From positions 1,415,159 to 1,479,158 of the forward strand of contig NC_044924.1 in NCBI RefSeq assembly GCF_003576645.1: a DNA stretch of 64,000 nt. Direction: 5' to 3'. Position 1 is the first letter of the stretch. Every line of letters begins with the position of its first letter. The notes beneath the pieces were generated by a model. It ran no database searches. It worked only from the letters and a program-made list of their open reading frames with translations, and was not told the DNA's origin. The position numbers were made by a program, and so were the translations under genes. The DNA comes from Ipomoea triloba (Eukaryota > Streptophyta > Magnoliopsida > Solanales > Convolvulaceae). Positions 1 to 9,913 of this stretch are shown here, piece after piece.

Positions 1-31
1 CCTTTAGCGCCGGCGAATACGCCGAAACCAT
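1..31 (-). CDS. Possible 5' end of a divergent gene cut by the window edge
   Basis: An ATG on the minus strand at 31 opens a frame of ten codons (MVSAYSPALK) that runs off the window. The sequence around it is GC-rich, unlike most of the spacers. About 330 bp separate it from the start of the alpha-fucosidase gene, so the two could share a bidirectional promoter. Ten residues are too few to assign a family, and a chance ATG is quite possible. Confidence 0.15.
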   Translation of the reverse strand, partial: MVSAYSPALK

Positions 32-287
32 GGGCCCCCGGTTTTATGTCTCTACTCGCCCAAGTGCCGGCGCCGGCGGTGCTCTTTGTTGCTCTTCGTC
101 GTTTTCAGCTCCCTACTTTTCTCAGTAACGGCCTCTCTATTCAACCTGTCTTTATTCTTATTCTCGGACTTTTGCATCGTGCACGCGTCGATAATTTCCA
201 GTACCTGTGTTTAGTAGGCTCACTGATTGAACAACTTTAGAGAATGCGATATTTTTAAACGGAAGAGTTGCAGCTATCCGCTATATA

Positions 288-305
288 AGAGAGAGAGAGA
301 GAGAG
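288..305. repeat. (GA)n microsatellite in the 5' leader of the fucosidase gene
   Basis: A short run of GA dinucleotides lies about 55 bp before the fucosidase ATG. Such runs are common in plant 5' leaders and core promoters. Confidence 0.8.
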
Positions 306-359
306 CGAAGTTTTCTTCCGTTTCACGTCAGTTGAGGAATTGAATTTCTCTGCAATCCA

Positions 360-3300
360 ATGGAGGATTTCGATTGGATTCTGGTGAAGGAGCTTACAGA
401 CGCAGATATGTGGAGTCCGAGCTCGGGAAGTACAACGGAGAGTTCGAAGCCTCTTGAGATTAGGTTCAACGAGCCGGCAAAGCTTTGGACCGATGCTCTG
501 CCTATTGGAAACGGTCGTCTCGGCGCCATGGTTTGGGGCGGTGTTGCATCTGAAACTCTCAATCTCAACGGTAATCGTATTTTGCCGAAAGTTTATTTGC
601 GCTTGGTTTGTCGTGCTTTTCTATTGCGTAGTAAGCTCTGATGCCTTTTATGATCAATGAGGAACAAAATCGTAGCAGCAAGTTTTAGGAAGGGGAAGAT
701 AACATGTAATCTAATTATGAGGAACAAAATCGTAGCAGCTAGTTTTAGGAAGGGGAAGATAACATGTAATCTAATTAGGTTTTGTCTGCTTTGTACAGAG
801 GACACTTTGTGGACTGGAATTCCTGGGGATTATACTCATCCAGATGCTCCAAAAGCACTGGCTGAGGTTAGAAAACTTGTTGATGATGGCCAGTATGCAC
901 AGGCTACTGAAGCTGGACGGAAATTAGTAGGTAAACCAAATGAGGTATGCATTTTGATGACTTTGGATTTGTTTCTTTCAGTAATTCAGTATGCAACATT
1001 GAAGAGAGATAACCTCAAGTGATAACACAGAATGTAGACCTTTCCTGAGTATGGCAAAGCTGTAATCCTTTTTAATTGGAAAGAACAATGATCTAATCCA
1101 GATCCTAGGTGGAAGGAAATCTTCAGGAACAATTTCGAATGAATAACTTAGGTTTTTGAGCTGATAAATGTGACAACTACCTAGTGTTTAAAGATGACTT
1201 CACACTGAAGGGATTCTAGATACTTGAAAGTATATCATGTTCAGAGTATATTTATATCTGCTTACTTTGCTATATGGGTTTTTCACATCACATTTTCATT
1301 TTCTTCATTTATGTTGGCACCATTGACTTTACAGAGACTTTTTATGGTTGATCGCTTGATCCTTATCATAAGCATTCTTATGATTTTCTTGTGATGGTAA
1401 AGGTTTACCAGCTCGTTGGAGATATAAAGCTGGAATTTGATGCTTCTCATGCAAATTATAATGAAGAAACATATCAGAGAGTGCTGGACTTGGAAACTGC
1501 AACTGTGAAAGTAAAATATTCCACGAATGAAATAGAATTTACAAGGGAATATTTTTCCTCAAATCCAGATCAAGTGATAGCAATAAAGATATCTGGAAAT
1601 AAACCAGGCTCTCTTAATTTCACGGTGTCCTTGGACAGTCAAATGCATCATCACTCATATACAAATGGTAAAAATCAGATAATAATGGAAGGAAGTTGCC
1701 GTGGTACACGGATACCCCCCCAAAAATATGCAACTGAGAGTCCTCAAGGTATTCAATTTTCAGCAGTTCTTGATATACAGATCAGTAATGGGTCAGAGGC
1801 TATAAATGTTTTGGATGAACAGAGGCTTCAGGTCAAGGGTTGTGACTGGGCCATCATACTTTTGACCGCCTCATCCTCATTTGATGGACCATTCACCAAG
1901 CCATCAGAATCAAAAAGGGATCCCATTTCAGAGTCCCAAAAAACATTGATTTCTAGTAAAAGATTTTCATATTCAGAAATTTATTCACGCCATGTGGATG
2001 ACTATCAAAAATTATTCCAGCGCGTCTCGCTGAACCTTTCCAAAAGCTCCAAAAGTACTGCTAGTGGCGAATTCAACAAAACTTGTATAGATTTAAAAGG
2101 AAGTGAGGATGGGGCAATTCCAACTTCTGAGAGAATAAAATCCTTCATAATTGATGAAGATCCTAGTTTGGTTGAGCTTTTATTCCAGTATGGTCGTTAT
2201 CTACTTATTGCTTGCTCACGCCCTGGAACTCAGGCAGCAAACTTGCAGGGGATATGGAACAAGGATATGGAGCCAGCTTGGGAGTATGTCTCAACACATT
2301 TCTTCCATATTTTCATCTTTTAATAAATATAGTTAGTTTTCTTCTTCTGCTTTCAATCTTTTTCTGTTCTTTGATTTTTATTTTTTTTTGATTTATTTCT
2401 GCATCTCTATTCATCTTTCTTTATTCATTTGTCCTTGTCAGTGCTGCCCCTCACTTGAATATCAATCTTCAGATGAACTACTGGCCTGCTCTCCCTTGCA
2501 ATCTTAAAGAGTGCCAAGAACCTCTATATGACTATATATCCTTTCTTTCAACTAATGGAAGGAAAACTGCAAAAGTAAGAATTAATTTCACTTTCATAGT
2601 ATGTATTAACATTGCACATTGGAGTTTTGGATACATTTAGTAGCATCAAATTTGGAAGCTGTATAGCAGTAACGTATTGTATCCTTATGGGGGATCAGGA
2701 ATATATATTTTTAAAATTCTCAGTCAACAGAACAAATATATAAAAGATTATAAAACAATGAAAGAGAGTAAGCTGTCAATAAAGAAATTTGAGAAATCAT
2801 GTAAGAGGGATAGAGCTTTCTTTATATGAGTGAAGGCACTTTCTGTTAACATGTGAAATCTTGCACTTCCATATCAGATATCAGTATTATGATGTAATCT
2901 CGTCATGATATTGTAAATAGTGCTGGATCTCTTTCAACTCTTATATCTTTCTGGCCATTTAGTTCTGATAGAAGTTATTTCAAGTAGAATGAAATATGAT
3001 AATGCTATGTGTAAACATTAATGTATTTACTCACAAAATATTACAGGTGAACTATGAAGCTAGAGGCTGGGTTGTGCATCACATATCTGATATATGGGCA
3101 AAAACATCCCCGTATAGGGGATACGATGACAGACGAGACGTTGAGTACTCTATATGGCAGATGGGTGGAGCATGGATCTGTACCCATTTATGGGAGCATT
3201 ATACTTATACAATGGACAGAGTAAGGGTCTTTGGGTCCTAAGTAATTAACATGTTTCCTGTGAAAGTTCTGAGTAATTAAATACTCCGTATATAACATTC

Positions 3301-4979
3301 CAGAGATGTGATCATAATGGATTTATAGAAGTCTTTGACTTTTCCTAGAGGCAAATTGTCCTGTCATGTTAATAAATGTCCCTGAACATGAGGATTCTCT
3401 AAAAAGTAAAAACCATTGTTTGATTGTCAGTATTTTCTGCACTTACAGGATTTTCTAGAAAAGAAAATATATCCCTTGTTGGAAGGGTGTACTTTATTTC
3501 TGTTGGACTGGTTGATTGAAGGAAGAGAAGGATATCTTGAAACCAACCCATCCAGCTCTCCTGAGCATTATTTTATTGCCCCAGATGGTGAAACTGCCAG
3601 TTTGAGTTACTCAACAACCATGGACATGTCAATCATTAGAGAAGTTTTCTCTGCCATAGTTTCTGCTGCCAAGGTATGTCCTTTTCTTTTTTTCTTTTTT
3701 AAAAATTTATTCAATCTTTCTGTTATATTTTTATTCCTTTTTTAGCTGTGTGAATCTGAATTTGAGAGGAGAAAATTATAATCTGAACAGGTTTTGAACA
3801 AAAGTGAGGATGAGCTGATTGTGAGAGTTCAGAAAGCTCAATCACGTCTTTATCCAACCAAAATTGCTAGGGATGGTTCTGTAATGGAATGGGTGTGTCC
3901 AAAACCTTTGAACTTACAGTCTCTTAACCCAATAAGATTTTTAATTGTTTCACAGTTAAAAAGATGACTATCAGCATTTAGCAGTTTGATTGCTAATTTC
4001 TGTCATGACAGGCAAAAGATTTCAAGGACCCAGACATGCATCATCGGCACCTGTCTCACCTTTTTGGCCTCTTTCCAGGGCACACAATTACACCTGAGAA
4101 AACTCCTGACCTCTGTAAAGCTGCAGAGAATAGCTTATATAAAAGAGGTTTGTGAAAAATAGAGTAGGAAGCTCATGTAATGAATGAATATTATCCCATG
4201 TTTCAACGTTATGCATGACTACAGGTCATTGAAATGATAAATACAAGAAATTTTGCATAGGCTTTCACACTTGTATCCATGAATTTACAATTCTGAGTCT
4301 AAAAGATTAACGAAATGCCCTTTTCTCAAACAGGAGAGGATGGGCCAGGATGGTCTACTGCATGGAAAATCGCTCTATGGGCACGCCTTCTTGATAGTGA
4401 AAAAGCCTACCATATGGTTAAGCATCTATTTCATCTGGTGGATCCTGAACATGAGGCCCAGTTTGAAGGGGGACTTTACAATAACCTGTTTGCCGCACAT
4501 CCACCATTCCAGATCGATGCCAACTTTGGGTGAGCACTTCTTTCTATTCGCACCTTAAAAGTTGACTAATATGAATGCTCAATGCCATCTTGTTAAAGTT
4601 TTTGCACCAAAGTAGAGGATCGGTGAAGGTGCTAATTTGCATTTCTTTTGCACCCAGCTTCACGGCAGCAGTATCAGAAATGCTGGTTCAGAGCAGCATG
4701 ACCGATTTATACTTGCTTCCCGCGCTTCCTCAAGATAAATGGCCAAATGGTTGTGTTAAGGGGTTGAAGGCGCGCAGTGATGTGACAGTCAGCATATGCT
4801 GGAAAGAAGGGCAACTTCACGAAGTTGGCCTTTGGTCGAAGGATCACAATACTATAATGAGATTACATTATCAAATGATTACTATGACAGCAAACATAAT
4901 GTCAGGAAGAGTTTACACATTCAACAAGGAGTTAAAATGCGTGAAGAGCAATGCTATGCCCAATTGCATATCTTCGTAG
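360..4979 (+). CDS. FUC95A: Alpha-L-fucosidase, glycoside hydrolase family 95 (FUC95A-like), 841 aa
   Basis: Proposed exons: 360-570, 799-944, 1403-2283, 2442-2574, 3047-3220, 3449-3673, 3791-3892, 4012-4147, 4334-4529 and 4658-4979. All introns are GT-AG and phases match, giving 841 residues, close to the usual plant GH95 length. GH95 enzymes remove alpha-1,2-linked fucose, in plants from xyloglucan side chains in the cell wall. Visible family marks are PLEIRFNEPAKLWTDALPIG near the N-terminus, HLNINLQMNYW at residues 417-427 (its Asn-Ile-Asn corresponds to the catalytic Asn pair of GH95), SPEH around Glu554 (probable general acid), DGPGWSTAWK near 672-681, and NFGFTAAVSEMLVQS. No clear signal peptide follows this start; an upstream start is not apparent. 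The gene converges on the cyclin gene, with 255 bp between the stops. Assignment to GH95 is strong; xyloglucan specificity is from the family. Confidence 0.93.
658..777. repeat. Tandem duplication, 2 x 60 bp, in intron 1 of the fucosidase gene
   Basis: Bases 658-717 are repeated at 718-777 with a single mismatch (a versus t at 680/740). The near identity implies a recent event. The repeat lies wholly in the intron, ending 21 bp before exon 2, and leaves the coding frame untouched. Confidence 0.95.
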
Positions 4980-5234
4980 AGGGCTTCATGAAGGTAAGGA
5001 AAATATGAGAATGGTTAAAACATCTATATATATATCATTCATTCAAATTGATAAAAATTAAACTGTTCAATGAATCACTCTTATTCCTAATTCAATGAAA
5101 TTAGCTCTAACATCTCCAATGTGTTTGCAAATTTACATGTAAAACCACCCAAATTGAGACTAACGTTTAAAACCATGCATTCTAGGTCCTCAATAACACA
5201 GCATGACAGCACCAGAGCCTTGTTTATTCCTACT

Positions 5235-8151
5235 TCAAACATCCTGAAAATAATGTGCAGCAATTTCCGAGGGTGGAGACATTTTAGCAACCTGCTTGTA
5301 CTGTTTTCAAGAGAAAAAAAGTTGTCAGTGTGTGGGGTGATGTAGTTGGGCTTCATTGGAAGCACTCCTGGCAATATATTGAAAGGAAATAAACCATATA
5401 TATATAAGCTAGTTGGAAGACTTCTCCCAAATTGCAAACTTATAAAACTCCAAATATTTGACAAAAATAGGAAGATTTCATGCGTTCTAGATAAAAATAG
5501 AATAAAAAAATACTTAAAAAATGTGTGTTCAACATCTAAAATGCACCGTTAAAATTATTAAATCTTTATTTTAACACAATTTTCAAATGTGTTCGACCTT
5601 ATACTCATTTTAATATAATTTTAAAATGCACATTCTATTAATATTTAATTACTTTTTTATTTTTTTAACAATTAGGTATATACGAACATTGTAACATGTG
5701 GGTTTTTTCATTACATCTGCAAAAAAAAATATTTTTGCTCTAAACACAAAACAATAATATAAATTAAACACCCAAGTTGCCGTAATGTTTAATCTATATT
5801 ACTGTTTGTGTTTAAAATTTGCTTAAATTTTTATCAACATAAATCTATAGAACAATTTCATGTTGAATGGGAAATGCTGTTTAGGTTATGTAACTCAAGC
5901 ATTTCGGATGTGTTTGAGCTTGAATTCAAAATTTTTAAAGTCTAACCTCAAATATCAAACTCAAGCATATTTAGAGAGGGGAGGTAAAAAAAAATGTAGG
6001 GTCAAAAATATTATCCAAATGTGTTTGATCCTAAAAAAGTAAACACTTATATTTTAACTATCAATCACATTTCAAATATATATTTGATGTAAAATTAAAT
6101 TTTCAAACCGAATTAAAAAAAAAAAAAAAGTGTCAAATGCATATACCATATGCATTTCCGGCATGTGTCGACTCAAACACATTTAGAAAAGTATTTTTTA
6201 TTTTTTAAATTTTTATCAAAGTTTCAAAATCTTCCCATTTTATTTCAAGTGTAAATTTTTCATTTATGTTAAAAAAACCTGCAAAACTTCTGGATACTAA
6301 AGAGCACAAAGCACATACATTACACTTCTAGAGCAAACCAATCGTACCTTGTGATCTTGGTATTTGTCTCCCACCATAGATGCCTCGCTTTTACTAAATA
6401 GCATTTCATGTATAGCAAGCACACAATCCTTCAGATCATATGGTCTGTAGCCTGTATACTGTTGCAGTGCAATGCTCTAGAAAACACAAAAGAAACAGAT
6501 ACATGATGGGCATCAAAGGAATCTTTTATGGATATTACATTGAAAGTCTAAACTAACTGATGAATCAAGTAAGCAGCAAGCCAATTCTATGATTAGCTAA
6601 AAGCATTGCATCCAATCAATACATAAACCTACTAATGACAACTTAAGGCTGAAGTTTTACCCAAGGATGAAATTTTGGAAGGATTATAAGTCTTGCAAGA
6701 AAGATCGCAGCAGCAGCAATAAGTGATGGCAAGAACCGGACACAGTAATAATCTAATAAGCTTAGCTCCGCAAGATAACTACACAAGAATTCAAATTCCA
6801 GTGTCGTAAACTGAAGAAGAGGTAAGGCTTATAATCAGCACTGAAAGATGAGTTAAGAGAAAATAATAAATTGCATGACAAAGAAAACATAAAAATTTTC
6901 AGGTGACCTTTGAGTCATCTTGGGCAGGCTTGGTAAAGATCCTGTACATTACCCAAAAAATTCCTATTAGCCAAACAGGCCAAACTAAAAGCAGTAGCTA
7001 AAAGAAAATTAAATTAGAAGATTTTTCTGGAAATTGAAATGCATAAACAAGGGTGATTGATTGAGATTAAGGGCTATGTGAGAATTCACTTATATTTACA
7101 AGGGATAACAGATACCTAAGAAAAGTTTTTGTTGTGGGGTTGCCAATTTCAAAGTCTAAAAACTTCAGCAGTTCTCCCTCCATGAGAACAACCTAACATG
7201 AAAGCAAAATAATAATAATAATAATAATAATAATTGTATCCACTTCATAATCATACACACAAGTCAATGAAATCAACATGAAAGAGATAAAAGCTGACCT
7301 CCTCTTTAGTGAATGTATTGTCAGTGATATATACAAAGTCCTCAACATGTGGGGGATGGATCTCTTCATATTTTCTGCAACATTAATTAAATAATTGTTG
7401 AATTACACTTAAAGTAAAACAAAGCCTACCGATCAAATGAGAGAGTTTTATGAGCTTACGAGGCAACAAGCATGCTAGAGACACCAAGAAGCTGAAGCTT
7501 TTTCCTGTTCAGAGTATGAAAAGAAAGGAATCTGTCAATGTGGGAGACAGCGAGATAAAGTGTATCTGCAACAAGTCTGTATTCCTCAGCAACCTCCACC
7601 AACCAATCAACTAAAACAAATCGCATATTGGGGGTTAAATCATTCTGAACCTTCTCCATATAATTTGCCAGAGGCCTTCTCTTCGCCTCAGCCTATATTA
7701 CAAAGGCACAAATCAATATAAAAGATCAACAACAACAACAACAGGACTTAACATTCCGATCGCACAAATCAATCATCAATCACAAACGAATGCAACAAAA
7801 TCCACGAAATACCTCCATCGAATGCAGATGCTGATAGATTAGCGGAGCATAGGCAGACCTCTGAGAGTTCTCAGGTGTGAAATCCTCTTCGTAAAATCCA
7901 GCATCCACAGATTCATCACCGTCACCGTCCTCCTTCAATCCAGGCTTTTGCTTGGCCTTAGGCTTCTGTGTTTGTCTCAGACTCGTGTTCTGAGTGGAGC
8001 ATGTGTTACTGTTGGTGAGATCGCCCAATACGACCCGCTTCTTCGTGGCCGGAAGCCCTGGCACATGCGCCGACTCGTTTTCTACCGGACCAAATGCAGT
8101 ACTCCTCTTCGACCCCTTCATGGCGACCCGATTCTCTCCTCCCGGCATCAT
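5235..8151 (-). CDS. CYCA3: A-type cyclin, A3 subgroup, 367 aa
   Basis: Proposed exons on the minus strand: 8151-7813, 7692-7460, 7374-7299, 7192-7116, 6941-6908, 6810-6661, 6476-6348 and 5300-5235. Phases join cleanly to 367 residues, typical for plant CYCA3. A destruction box RVVLGDLTN lies at residues 39-47, marking the protein for APC/C-driven proteolysis. The cyclin box has the signature [19 protein letters not shown] and later [18 protein letters not shown]. The C-terminal cyclin fold includes [20 protein letters not shown] and ends in the 21-residue tail [21 protein letters not shown]. The last exon is only 66 nt and sits behind a 1,047-bp intron, so a gene finder could easily miss it. 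CYCA3 cyclins bind CDKs at G1/S. The family call is firm; the paralogue number cannot be assigned. Confidence 0.92.
7209..7233. repeat. (AAT)n microsatellite in a cyclin intron
   Basis: About eight AAT units lie in intron 3 of the cyclin gene, just upstream (minus strand) of the exon beginning at 7192. Likely polymorphic and without coding effect. Confidence 0.85.
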
Positions 8152-8248
8152 GAATGAATTAGGGTTTTACAGATAATAATTACGGAGTAATAAGCAGGAT
8201 TTTAGAATACCTGAGAGAAATGATGGAGAGAGAATGAATCAAGGTAGA

Positions 8249-8256
8249 GGCGGGAA
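8249..8256 (-). promoter_or_regulatory. Candidate E2F site upstream of the A3 cyclin
   Basis: Reading the minus strand, TTCCCGCC matches the E2F consensus core and sits about 100 bp before the cyclin ATG. E2F control is known for G1/S genes, which fits an A3 cyclin. A second GC-rich stretch with GGCGGG is near 8309. This is a motif match only. Confidence 0.4.
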
Positions 8257-8524
8257 GATAAGCCGCCTTTTTTCTGGTATTCAAAAATGACTGTTTCCTG
8301 ATTTTAGTGGCGGGCGGGCCTTGGGCCTTTTCTTGGACTGGGCTTTGGTGAGGGCTTTACTGCAGCCCAAAATAAGATTTTCGTATTCAGAAACAAAAAC
8401 AGGTGGACGGGAATCCTTAATCATCACATAAAAAATAACTTCACTCTCTTACACACAAAAGTAAAAATTTCCTCACCCTCAGGACTTCCACGCACATAAT
8501 AGTGAAGTAAATTACGATGACTTA

Positions 8525-9241
8525 ACGGAGAAGAGCCGACATCAAGGTGGCAAACTTTCTCGTCGATGTGAGCTTTTAGAGAAAATCAACTTGTTATCTC
8601 TAAGATAACTTTAATCCTGTTGAGTGATGACCCTTCCTGTCGTTACTGCTAAATCACTAAGGCAGACTTTTGTCCCTACTCGACAAGTGGGTCTTGCAAT
8701 CAAACTCCCTTCTGTCTTTGCAGTATGAGGAAACTTTTGCACACCTCCGTCGTTGCCTTATGGGAGACCTACGGCCCATAAAAACTGTTTACCTAAAACT
8801 GTCCCTTAACATGTAGGTCCTGGCACAAGATTAGAGTTCTAACCCATCCAAAGTGGAATCTCACTGATGACTCATGACCTCCCCGAAGGAGCCCTTCTTT
8901 GCCTTCCACCTTGCAATCAAACTCCCTTCTGTCTTTGCAGTATGAGGAAACTTTTGCACACCTCCGTCGTTGCCTTATGGGAGACTTACGGCCCATAAAA
9001 ACTGTTTACCTAAAACTGTCCCTTAGCATGTAGGTCCTGGCACAAGATTAGAGTTCTAACCCATCCAAAGTGGAATCTCACTTATGACTCATGACCTCCC
9101 CGAAGGAGTCCTTCTTTGCCTTCCACCTAAGCTGTGCAGGAAAGGCCCAAACCCAATCCCAAGGAACAGTGAAGTTTAATAGGGTCTTTTTGTCCAGCTG
9201 TAGGTAGTCGTATCTTCATAGACATGTCTATTTCACCAAGG
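8525..9241 (-). pseudogene. Nuclear insertion of plastid 23S rRNA (NUPT), decayed, containing a 217-bp tandem duplication
   Basis: The plus strand matches the reverse complement of plant plastid 23S rRNA along its length. Recognisable blocks include GAAGAGCCGACATC, GTCGATGTGA, GGTCTTGCAATCAA, TGAGGAAAC, AAGCTGTGCAGGAAAGGCCC and ACATGTCTATTTCACC. Differences from the plastid sequence I recall are mainly C-to-T and G-to-A, as expected for an old insertion decaying by cytosine deamination. A segment of roughly 25 bp is missing between TTTGCA and GAGGAAAC. Left and right limits are where similarity fades and are accurate to about 20 bp. It is not a functional rRNA: it is partial, mutated and internally duplicated. 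A mitochondrial copy of plastid DNA as intermediate source cannot be excluded. Confidence 0.9.
8694..9127. repeat. Direct tandem duplication, 2 x 217 bp, inside the plastid rRNA insertion
   Basis: Copy 1 is 8694-8910 and copy 2 is 8911-9127. I counted four substitutions and no length change between them. Both copies carry the same internal deletion relative to plastid 23S rRNA, so the deletion came before the duplication. The copies differ far less from each other than from plastid rRNA, so the duplication happened well after the insertion. Confidence 0.95.
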
Positions 9242-9575
9242 TTCGATCATGTATTTTTACCCACTATCTATCACCCAAAAACCAACTAAACTGTCCGTGC
9301 AAGTCCAAAAAAAAAAAAATCATACTCTACATTTAAACGAGAAACCTGCTATTACAATAAGCAATTTATACACCTGCTGGGAGTGGAAACTAGACACCAC
9401 AGTTAATAAGTTGGTATGATTCATAGCTGAAGTTCTAAACTACAGTATCAGTCTATCACCTCTCCTGGGAAAGAAGATGTTGCATCAAGTAGATACAAAT
9501 CAGTATTTGTTGGATATGCAGAGATAATGCTAATGCCTGTCCTTGTAACTCGAGGGAATCTTCCACTGCTCATTT
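9242..9575. other. Gene-free spacer between the rRNA insertion and the HAT3.1 3' end
   Basis: It holds a short A-run near 9308 and otherwise AT-rich sequence. It probably contains the HAT3.1 3' UTR and polyadenylation region. I see no gene here. Confidence 0.5.
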
Positions 9576-9913
9576 TCAAGTTGTTGACGCTTTTCGTAAT
9601 TGCTCTTCCACAGTTCTGCACTGCACATGAGATTGTGCTGCCTTTTTTTCACTAATCTGGTGAGCTGGTTAATGCTTGATGAGAGAGCTAGGCAGCAAAG
9701 GCCAACTTGCATCTTCTGCTTCTGTTACTTCTGGATCCTTGAACCCATATCTGATCATCACGCTTTGGCATTCCTCTTTATCGAGACTTGCTGAAGGTGG
9801 TTCAGTGTGGCAGCCCCACGGCACGAAGAGTTTGGCACTTTTGCCTCAAGAACTCAATTTTCTGTGGGTCTTCGTTTTGGGTGAGGAATTGCTCCATTTT
9901 TCTAATATTTCAG
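9576..9913 (-). pseudogene. Decayed C-terminal coding remnant downstream of the HAT3.1 stop
   Basis: Beyond the stop at 9914, a different minus-strand frame is coding-like for about 110 codons. It is broken by a TGA at 9846-9848 and a TAA at 9669-9671 and ends at the TGA at 9576-9578. Between the stops it reads charged stretches such as SASLDKEECQSVMIRYGFKD and KKAAQSHVQ...VEEQLRKAST, similar in character to the Lys/Glu-rich tails of HAT3.1 proteins. The shift relative to the homeodomain frame is one base. The simplest reading is that a frameshift near 9915-9930 shortened the protein and the old tail is decaying as 3' UTR. It could also be ordinary UTR that looks coding by chance. Confidence 0.4.

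Noticed and set aside
657..1022. 121-codon open frame in the fucosidase 5' region
   Set aside because: It reads through intron 1 and the 60-bp duplication; only 799-944 within it is real exon 2.
8793..8996. Open frame across the 217-bp duplication
   Set aside because: It lies in the decayed plastid rRNA and spans the duplication junction; no protein is expected.
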